A stretch of 64,000 bases of DNA, from the NCBI GenBank assembly GCA_963695505.1, contig CAVOGX010000011.1:62001-126000 (forward strand), written 5' to 3'. This DNA comes from JACSRF01 sp963695505 (GTDB lineage: Bacteria > Chloroflexota > Anaerolineae > Promineifilales > Promineifilaceae). The notes under the pieces are model-generated. The model made no database searches. It saw nothing but the letters and a program-made list of their open reading frames with translations, and was not told where the DNA came from. The stretch's first letter is position 1, and each line of letters begins with the position of its first letter. This document shows positions 25,944 through 34,650 of this stretch, one piece after another. The position numbers and the translations under genes are program-made.

Positions 25944-26657
25944 ATGTCCAAAGACGTCCATTTTGCCGTCGCCAAAGTCAGCAAGTACGCCACCAGCGAA
26001 AGTGGCGACACCCTGGAAATGATTGAACGCCCCCACGGCGGCATTTCCTTTGTCCTGGTGGATGGCCAGCGCAGCGGCAAATCGGCCAAGGCCATCAGCA
26101 ATATGGTGGCCCGCAAGGCCATCCAACTGCTGGCGGAAGGGGTGCGCGACGGGGCTGCCGCCCGCGCCGCCCACGATTACCTCTATACCCACCGCAAGGG
26201 TAAAGTGACCGCCACTCTCAACATCCTTTCGGTGGACGCCGAAACCAAGACTTTTGTCATTTCGCGCAACAATGAGGCCCCCGTCATCGTGCATACTCCC
26301 GCAGAGGGGCTGCTGCTGCTGGACGAGCCGTGCCGCAGCGTGGGCACCCACCGCAACACCAAGCCCATCATCACGGAACTGCCCATCGTAGAAGGGATGA
26401 CGGTAGTGGTTTTTACCGACGGGCTGCGCCACGCCGGCAGCCTCAGCGGCACGAACAGCTACAATCCGGTGGCGGCCGTGCTGCGCATTCTGGCTGAAGG
26501 CATCATAGACTCTCAGGTGATTGCCGATACGCTGTTGAAAGAAGCTGTGGCCAGGGATAATGGCCGTCCCCGTGATGACATCAGCGTGCTTGTAGCCCAC
26601 GTCCGTGCGGAAACGGGCCACGACGTGCGCCGCATGGAGGTTCACCTGCCTTTATGA
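25944..26657 (+). CDS. PP2C/SpoIIE-type serine phosphatase
   Basis: 237 aa, a bare phosphatase domain. FVLVDGQRSGKSAKAISNMV corresponds to the metal-binding DGMGSG segment of SpoIIE-type phosphatases, KVTATLNILSV to the core strand, VVVFTDGLRHAG to the TDG metal motif, and RDNGRPRDDISVLV to the final DD motif. There are no sensor or membrane domains, so input must come from a partner. GAGG-TAAGCC supports the ATG. It overlaps the kinase gene by four bases (ATGA) and lies 88 bases after the methyltransferase. Confidence 0.85.
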   Translation: MSKDVHFAVAKVSKYATSESGDTLEMIERPHGGISFVLVDGQRSGKSAKAISNMVARKAIQLLAEGVRDGAAARAAHDYLYTHRKGKVTATLNILSVDAETKTFVISRNNEAPVIVHTPAEGLLLLDEPCRSVGTHRNTKPIITELPIVEGMTVVVFTDGLRHAGSLSGTNSYNPVAAVLRILAEGIIDSQVIADTLLKEAVARDNGRPRDDISVLVAHVRAETGHDVRRMEVHLPL

Positions 26658-27016
26658 GCGCTGAGGCCTCTGATCTGCTTATCGCCATCGTCGGTCCTTG
26701 CGCTTCTGGCAAATCAACTCTGGCCAAAGCCCTGCGCCAGGCAGGTTACCAGGTGCGCCAGCCTGCCCAGGAGCATTCCTACGTGCCGGCTATGTGGCAG
26801 CGCCTCACCCAGCCTGATTTACTCATATACTTAGATGTGGATTATTCGGCTTCTTTACAGCGCCGCCCCCATATTGATTATGGGCCTGAACGGCTGGCGG
26901 AACAGCACCAGCGGCTGGCCCACGCCCGCCAGCATTGCGACCTATATTTGGATACCAGCCCCTTAACCCCCCAAGAAATTTTTCAGGAAGTTGACATCTT
27001 TTTACAAAACTTGTAA
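26654..27016 (+). CDS. Small P-loop kinase-like protein
   Basis: 120 aa. The N terminus has Walker A IVGPCASGKSTLAKALRQAG (residues about 11-30), and PDLLIYLDVDYSASLQRRP resembles the Walker B/LID region of nucleoside or shikimate-kinase-like proteins. It is shorter than usual kinases because the segment between the two motifs is reduced. Substrate unknown. Translational overlap with the phosphatase gene suggests functional coupling, perhaps in signalling. Confidence 0.7.
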   Translation: MSAEASDLLIAIVGPCASGKSTLAKALRQAGYQVRQPAQEHSYVPAMWQRLTQPDLLIYLDVDYSASLQRRPHIDYGPERLAEQHQRLAHARQHCDLYLDTSPLTPQEIFQEVDIFLQNL

Positions 27017-27018
27017 CG

Positions 27019-27039
27019 GGTTGCAAGTTACAGGTTACA
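27019..27039. repeat. Three heptamers between convergent genes
   Basis: GGTTGCA, AGTTACA and GGTTACA in tandem, two bases after the kinase stop codon: another member of the short-tandem-repeat class. Confidence 0.6.
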
Positions 27040-27041
27040 CG

Positions 27042-27857
27042 CTAACTGCCGCTAAACAGCCGTCCCAGCATGCCAGTGCCCCCCATTTTTTCTTTAACGG
27101 CCGTTTCCATCTGCCGCCCTTCTGGGAAATCTTTAATCTTCAAGGCTCGTTTGTTGTAATGTCCAGCCTCTTCCACGTTTTCTTGCTGCCAATAAATTTC
27201 GCTGACGTGATGGTACAGCCAATGGTTTTCCGCATCAAAATGAATGGCTTCTTTGTACTTGGCCAGCGCTTCGTCCCACATCTCAAACGCTTTGTACGCC
27301 TCGGCAATCTGCGCTAAAAGGCGCAGGCGCTGGGGCACGGTCCGCGCTTCTTCGGAGGCCCTGGCAAACCAATACTCAATTTGCTCCAGGTCTTTGCAGG
27401 CCAACCAGTAGGTTAATTCGGCCGTTTGCAAATAGTAGCTGTGCGGGTCTTCCTCCTGTAAATAATCCAGCACCATACGCGCGTCCTCAAAGCGCCCGGC
27501 ATAAATATAGGTAAAAGCTTCAACAACGTTAATGTCGACAACGTCCGGTTCGGTTTCCTGGGCTTTCTCTAACCAGGACATGGCGGCTTCCAACCCTTCC
27601 GGGGCATAGCTGCCGTCATTTTCGCGGGAGGCAGCCAGAAGCGTGTACGCGACCCCCGCAAATGTATACGGCCGTGAATCACTGGTAAGCAGCGTGCGCA
27701 ATGCGCCAGCCAATACCTGCGGGTCATCCCGATAGGTGTTCACGTCATCCAGGCTGATTTCGTAAGTGCGCCGCCCTAAATCGGTAGTTTGCGGGTTTTG
27801 CGGCCACCTGGCTTTTTCTAGCGATGGCAGAAGCTTTGCCAATAGTTGTTTTCCCAT
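27042..27857 (-). CDS. Tetratricopeptide-repeat protein, 271 aa
   Basis: Soluble TPR-type protein. Helical repeats are visible from about residue 85 (AAMSWLEKAQETEPDVVDIN, VEAFTYIYAGRFEDARMVLD, AYKAFEMWDEALAKYKEAI, VSEIYWQQENVEEAGHYNKR). The N-terminal 60 residues lack repeats. AAAGGAAACCTG before ATG 27857 chooses this start over an upstream ATG whose extra residues are Asn/Gln-rich repeat translation. TPRs scaffold protein contacts; no partner is indicated. Confidence 0.72.
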   Translation of the reverse strand: MGKQLLAKLLPSLEKARWPQNPQTTDLGRRTYEISLDDVNTYRDDPQVLAGALRTLLTSDSRPYTFAGVAYTLLAASRENDGSYAPEGLEAAMSWLEKAQETEPDVVDINVVEAFTYIYAGRFEDARMVLDYLQEEDPHSYYLQTAELTYWLACKDLEQIEYWFARASEEARTVPQRLRLLAQIAEAYKAFEMWDEALAKYKEAIHFDAENHWLYHHVSEIYWQQENVEEAGHYNKRALKIKDFPEGRQMETAVKEKMGGTGMLGRLFSGS

Positions 27858-27976
27858 CAGGTTTCCTTTGTTTGATTGGGTATTTGGTTGGTTGGCTAGT
27901 TGGTTCATAGTTCAGTCGTTGATTAACGCACAAACCAACAAACCCTTTTTCGCCCAGTGTACAAAAACTCCACGTA

Positions 27977-28006
27977 AAAGAAAAGACCCCTCGTGAAGAG
28001 GGGCCT
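27977..28006 (-). terminator. Terminator of the groES-groEL operon
   Basis: On the minus strand CCCCTC, loop TTCAC, GAGGGG and then TCTTTTCTTTT. Confidence 0.85.
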
Positions 28007-28029
28007 TAAAGTTTGCAAGCAATTCAGGT

Positions 28030-29674
28030 TTAGTACATGCCACCCATACCGGGGTCGCCGCCTGGCATTGGTGGCGCTTCTTTCTCGGGGATGTCCGTGA
28101 TAAGCGCTTCCGTGGTCAAAATCATGGAAGCGATGCTGGCTGCATTCTCCAGCGCGCCGCGGGTCACTTTAGCCGGGTCAATGATGCCAGCCTTAATCAT
28201 GTTGACGTATTCGCCGGTCATGACGTTGTAGCCAATGTTGGTGTCGCCCTTCTCAGCCTGGGCGCGACGGACGTTCTGAATAATCACGTCGCCATTCTGG
28301 CCCGCATTTTCAGAGATTTTGCGCATGGGTGCTTCGAGAGCCGCGCGCAAAATGTTCAGGCCAGTCGCCGGGTCGCCAGCAGCAACTTGAACGCTGTCCA
28401 GCGCGGGCAGGGCGTTAAGCAAAGCCACACCACCGCCGGGCACAATCCCTTCTTCCACAGCCGCGCGAGTAGCGCTCAGGGCATCTTCAACGCGGTGCTT
28501 CTTTTCTTTCAGCTCCACCTCAGTGGCGGCGCCTACGCGAATGACGGCCACGCCACCGGCCAGCTTGGCCAGACGTTCTTGCAGCTTTTCGCGGTCGTAG
28601 TCAGAGGTGCTGCGGTCGATTTCAACTTTGATTTGTTCAACACGGCCGTTAATCTGTGCCTGTTCGCCATGTCCATCGACGATGGTGGTGTCATCCTTGG
28701 TGGAGACAACTTTGGCGGCGCGGCCCAGGTCGCTAACCTGTACGCTGTCCAGTTTGCGGCCCATTTCTTCGGTGATAACCTGGCCACCGGTGAGGACAGC
28801 AATGTCTTGCAGCATGGCCTTGCGGCGGTCGCCAAAGCCGGGGGCTTTAATTGCCAGGGCGTTGATCATGCCGCGCAGTTTGTTCAGCACCAGAGTAGCC
28901 AGCGCTTCGCCGTCAATGTCTTCGGCGATGATGACCAGCTCACGCTTACCCAATCTGCACCAGTTTTTCCAAAATGGGTACGATGTCTTGGGCAGAGGAA
29001 ATTTTCTTGTCATGAATGAGAATGTATGGCTCTTCAATGACGGCTTCCATGGTATCGGAATCGGTGACGAAGTAGGGGCTGATGTAACCACGGTCAAACT
29101 GCATACCTTCAACGTACTCGGTTTCGAATTCCAAACCACGGGACTCTTCGACGGTGATGACGCCGTCTTTGCCGACTTTGTCCATGACTTCGGCAATCAG
29201 GTTGCCGATTTCCTGGTCCTGGGCGGAGATGGAAGCGACGGAGGCGATTTCTTCGCGGCTGTCAATGCTGACGGCCATCTCTTTGATTTTCTTGGCCAGG
29301 GCAGAGGTGCCCGCTTCGATGCCCAGCTTGAGCAGCATGGGATTGGCGCCAGCGGCGACATTTTTCAGCCCTTCGTGAACGATGTTCTGGGCCAGAACGG
29401 TAGCGGTGGTGGTGCCATCACCAGCGATGTCGTTGGTTTTGGTGGCTGCTTCTTTAAGCAGTTGGGCGCCCATATTTTCATAGGGGTCTTCCAGTTCAAT
29501 TTCTTTGGCAACGGTGACGCCATCGTGGGTGATGGTGGGTGCGCCAAATTTCTTGTCCAGGGCGACGTTGCGGCCTTTGGGGCCGAGGGTGGTGGAAACG
29601 GCCGTTGCCACCGTATCAATACCCTTCTTCAACTTACGCCGTGCATCTTCACGAAAAACAAGTTGCTTAGCCAT
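28030..29674 (-). CDS. groL: Chaperonin GroEL (single frameshift)
   Basis: 60-kDa subunit of the folding chamber, about 548 aa. AKQLVFREDARRKLKKGID begins it, the ATP site is in DGTTTATVLAQNI, the apical domain is intact, and the tail PPMPGGDPGMGGMY has the usual Gly/Met end. The frame breaks at about 28950: the coding strand reads CAG-ATT-GGG-TAA where deletion of one G restores QIGKRELVIIAEDIDGEAL. Since the gene is normally essential and otherwise perfect, a one-base error in a G run is likely. It follows groS by 20 bases and is under the same CIRCE-controlled promoter. Confidence 0.94.
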
Positions 29675-29694
29675 GATTCACTATTCTCCTTAAC

Positions 29695-29993
29695 TTAATT
29701 TTCAACAATTGCTAAAACATCTGATTCTTTCAGAATCAGCAGTTTCTTGCTCGCTCTATTTTTACTTCTGTGCCTGCGTACTTGGCGTAAAGCACCACGT
29801 CGCCCACAGCCACGTCCATATCGATGCGATCGCCGTCATCATCACGGCGGCCAGGACCAACAGCCAATACTACACCTTCTTGCGGCTTTTCTTTTGCCGT
29901 TTCGGGCAGCACAAGACCGGAGGCTGTGGTCTGTTCCTGCTCCTTCGGCTCCACTACCAAGCGATCACCCAATGGTTTGAGCTTAATAGACAT
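29695..29993 (-). CDS. groS: Co-chaperonin GroES (single frameshift)
   Basis: 10-kDa lid of the GroEL chamber. It starts MSIKLKPLGDRLVVEPKE, with a strong AAAAGGAG before ATG 29993; the mobile loop is EQEQTTASGLVLPE. The uncorrected frame ends after KYAGTEVKIERARNC. Adding one base near 29750 gives KKLLILKESDVLAIVEN and a stop at 29695, the canonical C terminus and about 99 aa. As with groL, a sequence error is the likely cause; two indels in adjacent essential genes are otherwise hard to explain. Confidence 0.92.
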
Positions 29994-30045
29994 AACCAAA
30001 TCTCCTTTTCTAAACTATTAGCTTTTTAAGTTATCTGCTGGGAAA

Positions 30046-30072
30046 TTAGCACTCTGCAAAAGGGAGTGCTAG
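30046..30072. promoter_or_regulatory. CIRCE element 1 (HrcA operator)
   Basis: TTAGCACTC, nine bases, GAGTGCTAG: one mismatch from the consensus inverted repeat. It lies between the predicted transcription start and the groS start codon. Confidence 0.92.
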
Positions 30073-30085
30073 CCAAACCGCTGAC

Positions 30086-30113
30086 ATTGTAGCATAGAAT
30101 CGAGGGATGTCAA
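30086..30113 (-). promoter_or_regulatory. groES-groEL promoter
   Basis: Minus-strand TTGACA (30108-30113) and TACAAT (30086-30091) with a 16-base spacer, sandwiched between two CIRCE elements. Confidence 0.88.
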
Positions 30114-30120
30114 GCATATT

Positions 30121-30147
30121 TTAGCAGTCTTGTAAAAAGAGTGCTAA
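30121..30147. promoter_or_regulatory. CIRCE element 2 (HrcA operator)
   Basis: TTAGCAGTC, nine bases, GAGTGCTAA: one mismatch. It lies immediately upstream of the -35 box, so HrcA could bracket the promoter. Confidence 0.85.
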
Positions 30148-30164
30148 TTTGTTTTAGGGGTTTC

Positions 30165-31388
30165 TTAGGGAGCGCTGCCAAGGGTTGCCAGACGGCAAAG
30201 TTCCAGCCCTTCTGAAGCTTGTTCCCAGACAGAGGAGTCCGGTGGGGAGACTTGCAAAACCTGGCGAAACAGCGGTTCGGCGTTGACGCACAACGTCTCG
30301 TCAACACGGTAATAGGAAGAGGCAAGCATGTTGAAAAAGCGGGCATTCAAGGCCGTCGGCTCGCCATACATCTCCACGGCCAGTTCCAGATGCTCCACCG
30401 CTTTAGGAAAATTGCTGCGGCGGAAGTAAGACTCGCCCAAACGCCCTTGAGCGCGGGCTACGTTGGGATTTAATTCAACTGACTTGATGGCGTTTTCTTC
30501 GGCCAGTGCATCTTCGCCAAGCTGGAGGTACATGTGGGCCAGCCCATCGTAGGCTGCGGCATAGTTGGGATCAATAGCCAGGGCATCCTCGAGGGTGACG
30601 ATGGCCAGAGGCAAGCTGCCGTCGGCGTAGTAATTGTAGGCTAGGCTGTAGTATAGGTCGGGGATGGATGGATCGGCTTCTATGCCAAGCTGCAGTTGGG
30701 CAATGGCTTCCTGGTAACGCCCCAGGTAGACGAAGACCAAACCCATGTAATATCTGGCCCAGGGGTTGTCTGGCTCGAGGAAGATGGCAAAATCGGCCAG
30801 TTCTTCGGCCTGGGCATACTTGTTGGGATCGCCCTGCAGCACCAATCCGCCGGCCGCATAGGCATAAGCAGTCGCATTTTCGGGGTTGATGTTTGTTGCC
30901 TCGCGGGCTGCCTGCCAGGACTGGGCATATTGCAGGCTGGCCCCGGCCGGATCGCCAAGGTCTTCCAGGCGGTCGCCGTTGGCCAGGTAAGCTAGAGCAA
31001 CGGCCGTCCACACACGGTCGTTGTCTGGCGCAAGAATGGTAACTTGTTCAGCGGCTTCAATGGCTTCTTCGGCCCGACCTTGGGCGACCAGCAGGTTAAT
31101 CAAACGAATGTAAAACTCGGGGCGGGTGGCATCCAGGCGAATGGCTGTCTGGTAGTACTCGATAGCTTCCGCAAACTGCCGGTCTTGTTCGCTGAGGTCA
31201 GCCAGCAGGGCGTATTCTGTGGCCGAGCGCGTTGGGGTAGGAATAGGAGTTGGTATGATGACAGCACGAACGTCATCCCGGTTAAGCATGACGAAAACTG
31301 AGAAGAAAATGCCTATTGCTACAAACAAAACCAGCAGGCAGGAGGGACCACGGCGCGGGTAGCGAGGCCGTGTATCTTTAATTACCAT
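30165..31388 (-). CDS. Membrane-anchored TPR protein, 407 aa
   Basis: One N-terminal membrane segment (SCLLVLFVAIGIFFSVFVML, residues about 16-35) with a basic cytoplasmic head, then a short Pro/Thr linker and 34-residue TPRs to the end. Clear units include AIEYYQTAIRLDATRPEFYI, EEAIEAAEQVTILAPDN, QEAIAQLQLGIEADPSIPD, LAIVTLEDALAIDPNYAAAY and DALAEENAIKSVELNPN. It probably scaffolds a complex on the outer face of the membrane. It is on the same strand as groES-groEL, but the CIRCE promoter lies between them. Confidence 0.8.
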   Translation of the reverse strand: MVIKDTRPRYPRRGPSCLLVLFVAIGIFFSVFVMLNRDDVRAVIIPTPIPTPTRSATEYALLADLSEQDRQFAEAIEYYQTAIRLDATRPEFYIRLINLLVAQGRAEEAIEAAEQVTILAPDNDRVWTAVALAYLANGDRLEDLGDPAGASLQYAQSWQAAREATNINPENATAYAYAAGGLVLQGDPNKYAQAEELADFAIFLEPDNPWARYYMGLVFVYLGRYQEAIAQLQLGIEADPSIPDLYYSLAYNYYADGSLPLAIVTLEDALAIDPNYAAAYDGLAHMYLQLGEDALAEENAIKSVELNPNVARAQGRLGESYFRRSNFPKAVEHLELAVEMYGEPTALNARFFNMLASSYYRVDETLCVNAEPLFRQVLQVSPPDSSVWEQASEGLELCRLATLGSAP

Positions 31389-31622
31389 TTATTACAAACT
31401 CCACCCATTGGTATGGTCGGATAACAAACATTTTGCTGCGCATGGTCCTGTCGCGCAGGCAGGGTTCCTGCGGATAAAAAAACCGACGGAAGTCGCCGGC
31501 CAGTAGTTGGATGGTAGCATTGGCAGCAGTCGTGGTCAAGACCAGCGGCTGGGGTCTTGGGAACTTCTCAGGCTGGGCAACGGCCGTTTTCACGCAACCC
31601 TTTTTGCGTTACCATTGCGTCC

Positions 31623-32198
31623 ATGATTCGCAAATGGGAAAAACAACAAAGTGAACTCGTCGGGGACTATACCATTTTTAAACTGTGGCAAAATACGGCC
31701 GTTTCACCGCGCACGGGTCATACACACACCTTCTATGCCCTGGAAGCAGGCGATTGGGTAAACGTAGTTCCCGTTACGCCGGAGGGCAAAGTGGTGCTGA
31801 TTCGGCAGTACCGGCACGGGCGCGAGGAAATTTGCGTGGAGATACCGGGAGGCATGGTCGATGAAGGGGAGTCACCAGCCTCTGCCGCACAGCGGGAATT
31901 GATCGAAGAAACGGGATACGTTTCGGAACAAATGGTGCACCTGGGCAGCGTGACGCCCAACCCGGCTTTTCTGAGCAACCAGTGCCATACTTACCTGGCC
32001 CTCAATGCGCGCCAGGTGCAAACACCTACGTTTGATGGCTCAGAAGACATTGCCCTGGAAGAAGTTGACCTGGCCGACCTGCCGGCGTTGGTACAGCAGG
32101 CAAAAATAACGCACGCGTTGGTTATTGCCGCCTTTTATCATTTCGACCATTTTCGCCGGCGCTACCCCGACTGGCAAAACGGCCGTTTCCAACCCTAA
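31623..32198 (+). CDS. NUDIX hydrolase (ADP-ribose pyrophosphatase-like)
   Basis: 191 aa. The Nudix box is complete: GGMVDEGESPASAAQRELIE followed by ETGY. The N-terminal half forms the usual dimer strands, and VVLIRQYRHGREEICVEIPG resembles ADP-ribose pyrophosphatases, which hydrolyse ADP-ribose to AMP and ribose 5-phosphate. ATG 31623 starts the conserved domain; an upstream in-frame start has no support. It converges on the PAC2 gene with only four bases between stop codons and no terminator hairpin. Confidence 0.87.
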   Translation: MIRKWEKQQSELVGDYTIFKLWQNTAVSPRTGHTHTFYALEAGDWVNVVPVTPEGKVVLIRQYRHGREEICVEIPGGMVDEGESPASAAQRELIEETGYVSEQMVHLGSVTPNPAFLSNQCHTYLALNARQVQTPTFDGSEDIALEEVDLADLPALVQQAKITHALVIAAFYHFDHFRRRYPDWQNGRFQP

Positions 32199-32202
32199 GC
32201 GC

Positions 32203-33123
32203 TTACTCCTCAAAATCACCAAACAAATCATCCAGCTCTTCAGCCCACACATCGCCCAGCGGCAAAAAGGGCTGCTCTGTAAAATCTTCCTCAAGCTGGG
32301 CCATGAAAGCGCGCACATTGAGTTCTGGCATCTCCTCTTCCAACGCTGCCAGCTTTTGCTCCATGGTCGTCAACAGTTCATCGCTGCGCTGCTGCAAATC
32401 TGTCAGGTCCAGCGCCATTCCAAACAGGTGGTTTATGCGGCGCATTACGTCCAGCCACGCTTTGTAATCATTTTCAATGCTCAAGCCCTGGGGATCAACG
32501 CTGGATTGGGAAAAGTTATAAGCAGGCACAAAAGCGTAGAAGTCAACCATTTCTAACCCTACTTCCTCGGCATGGTCAACCATGTAAGCGCCAATGGTGG
32601 CGCCTCCTTCATAGTTAGAAAATTGCACCGCCAGGTCTTCCAGGCTGGCTTTCATGGCCGGCAGGCTAAAAAGGCAGGATACGCGGCGGTCGCGGTCGTA
32701 GGGCATGGCGCCATAGACGCCCCCCAAGGCTACAACCCGCTTGACGCCCAGGGTCAGGCAAGCCTCGCAAAAAGCCTCTGTGTAACGCTCCACGTTCATT
32801 TGCGGTTCGTCGCCGAGGAAAATGACCAGGCCATTGGTTTCATCGCCAAAATAGTAAAATTCGTTGCTGTTTTTTTGCAGAGTTTGCCGGTAACCTTCTT
32901 CAAGCTGGATGACCGGGCGAAACATGTGGTGGGTACCGGGGACCTGAAAAACGTAAAAACCATAGGGCTTTAGTTCGCCAATTTTTTGGGCGTTTGTCTG
33001 TTCAATCAGGTATTGAGGGAGTTCGGAAGAGATAGAACCCGCATCGGCCCACTGCCGCCAGCCGGCAATCATGTACAGGTTCTGGGTTTTAGGTAATTCT
33101 TGAAAGCGCAGTAGTTCGTCCAT
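32203..33123 (-). CDS. PAC2-family protein
   Basis: 306 aa, related to the proteasome-assembly-chaperone 2 family found in Actinobacteria, Archaea and Chloroflexota. Characteristic stretches are LYMIAGWRQWADAGSISSEL, VVALGGVYGAMPYDRDR and YEGGATIGAYMVDHAEEVGL. The C-terminal 70 residues are acidic and helical. Bacterial function is not established; no proteasome gene is in view. AAGGAG upstream supports ATG 33123. Confidence 0.82.
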   Translation of the reverse strand: MDELLRFQELPKTQNLYMIAGWRQWADAGSISSELPQYLIEQTNAQKIGELKPYGFYVFQVPGTHHMFRPVIQLEEGYRQTLQKNSNEFYYFGDETNGLVIFLGDEPQMNVERYTEAFCEACLTLGVKRVVALGGVYGAMPYDRDRRVSCLFSLPAMKASLEDLAVQFSNYEGGATIGAYMVDHAEEVGLEMVDFYAFVPAYNFSQSSVDPQGLSIENDYKAWLDVMRRINHLFGMALDLTDLQQRSDELLTTMEQKLAALEEEMPELNVRAFMAQLEEDFTEQPFLPLGDVWAEELDDLFGDFEE

Positions 33124-33244
33124 TTTGCCTTCTCCTTGCTTGATGCTAACGATAGCATAAGGGAAACGGCCGTGCCAAGCCTCCTATCATTTTTTCATGC
33201 CGCCCTCTCCACGTATAATCGAAGGATTAGAAAGGAGTGCAAGC

Positions 33245-33688
33245 ATGAGCTGGTACCAAAAAGAGATTACCCTGACCCCCAAAAAGCGCGGATTTCACCT
33301 GGTAACCCCAGAAATCGTGGCCCAAATCCCGGAATTGGCCAATTTTGCTGTGGGGTTGGCCCAGGTGTTCATTTTGCACACCTCAGCTTCGCTGACGCTG
33401 AATGAAAATGCCGACCCCACCGTGCGCCGGGATTTCGAAAGCCATTTTAACAAGATGGTTCCGGAAAACGCCCCTTATTTCATTCACACCTACGAGGGTC
33501 CAGATGATATGCCCGCGCATATCAAAGCGTCGCTTTTGGGCAGCAGCGTAACCGTGCCCGTGCAGAACGGCCGTTTCCGGCTGGGTACGTGGCAGGGCAT
33601 CTACCTCTGCGAACACCGCAACCACGCGCGGGGCCGCCGCCTGGTCATTACCGTGCATGGGCAACACAAAGCGGAGCGCCCCAAGTGA
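33245..33688 (+). CDS. YjbQ/UPF0047 family protein
   Basis: 147 aa. The family fold is clear: GFHLVTPEIVAQIPEL, then FILHTSASLTLNENADP, MPAHIKASLLGSS and LGTWQGIYLCEHRNH. YjbQ members show weak thiamine-phosphate synthase activity in vitro (secondary thiamine-phosphate synthase), but the physiological role is uncertain. AAAGGAG seven bases before ATG 33245 fixes the start. The stop overlaps the start of the SDR gene (GTGA), so translation is coupled. Confidence 0.87.
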   Translation: MSWYQKEITLTPKKRGFHLVTPEIVAQIPELANFAVGLAQVFILHTSASLTLNENADPTVRRDFESHFNKMVPENAPYFIHTYEGPDDMPAHIKASLLGSSVTVPVQNGRFRLGTWQGIYLCEHRNHARGRRLVITVHGQHKAERPK

Positions 33689-34542
33689 AAGAACCCGACT
33701 TTACCCAACGCGTTTGCCTGGTTACCGGAGGCACCCAAGGCATTGGGTGGGCCATCGCCCAGGCCTTTGCCGCCCATGGGGGTACAGTTTACGCCTGCGG
33801 CCGTTCCCTTGAGAACCTGCAGCGCGCGCAGCAAGAACAGGCCAATTTGCCCTGGGGACACCGTTTGCACCTGGCGCAATGTGATGTCACCGACCACGCG
33901 CTTTTAAGCGCCTGGATGGATGACATCTACGGTGCAGAAGGGCGCCTCGACGTGGTGGTGAACAATGCCGCCTTCGTGCGCTGGGCCAACCTGCGCGACA
34001 TGAGCCTGGATGACGCCCTTTTGACCATGCGCGTGGGATATGACGCCATGGTGCACACCACCTACAAAGCGCTGCCGTTAATGGAAGCAAATGGCTGGGG
34101 CCAAATTGTGAACATGGGGTCGATAGCCGGGCGCATATTTGTAGGCGGCTCTTCGGCTGCTTACGCCGCCGCCAAAGCGGCCATAGATGCCTTTACCCAA
34201 ACTTTGCACGTTGAGCTGCACGGCTCGCCGGTGCAGGCCACGCTGGTACGCCTGGGTACCGTTGCCGGAACAGATTTCTTCAAAAAACACGTGAGCAATG
34301 AACGCATGCCGGCGCTGACGCGCTGGATGCCCGCCCTCACGCCGCCGCAGGTCGCCGACGCCATCTTGCAGGCTGTTGCCCAGCGCAAGAAGATTATCAC
34401 GCTGCCCCGCTACCTGGCAGCACTAGCCGCGGTGTACGCCGCCATGCCCCGGACTGCGCGCTGGCTGGCCGGGCTGGGTGGGCAGAATGAAGTGGATTAC
34501 GGCCGTTTACAATGGCAGTACCATCGCCGGAAGCGCAAATAG
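33685..34542 (+). CDS. Short-chain dehydrogenase/reductase
   Basis: 285 aa, classical SDR. Cofactor motif TGGTQGIGWAIA, DVTDH and NNAAFVRWA in the usual places, the catalytic Ser in NMGSIAGR and Tyr-x3-Lys in AAYAAAKAAID. The cofactor loop does not settle NAD versus NADP. The GTG start at 33685 overlaps the YjbQ stop by four bases. Substrate unknown. Confidence 0.88.
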   Translation: MKEPDFTQRVCLVTGGTQGIGWAIAQAFAAHGGTVYACGRSLENLQRAQQEQANLPWGHRLHLAQCDVTDHALLSAWMDDIYGAEGRLDVVVNNAAFVRWANLRDMSLDDALLTMRVGYDAMVHTTYKALPLMEANGWGQIVNMGSIAGRIFVGGSSAAYAAAKAAIDAFTQTLHVELHGSPVQATLVRLGTVAGTDFFKKHVSNERMPALTRWMPALTPPQVADAILQAVAQRKKIITLPRYLAALAAVYAAMPRTARWLAGLGGQNEVDYGRLQWQYHRRKRK

Positions 34543-34650
34543 CCGGCACACCCCTGCCCGATTTCGCTGTAACCACCCAAGAGTACATTGGCTTGCAAAA
34601 TTGGATAGACCCCCTTCTGGCATGGGGGGCAAAGGGGTTCAGCACGCTTT

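Noticed and set aside
31378..31593. Minus-strand open frame of 71 codons overlapping the TPR gene start
   Set aside because: No recognisable domain or ribosome binding site; probably chance.
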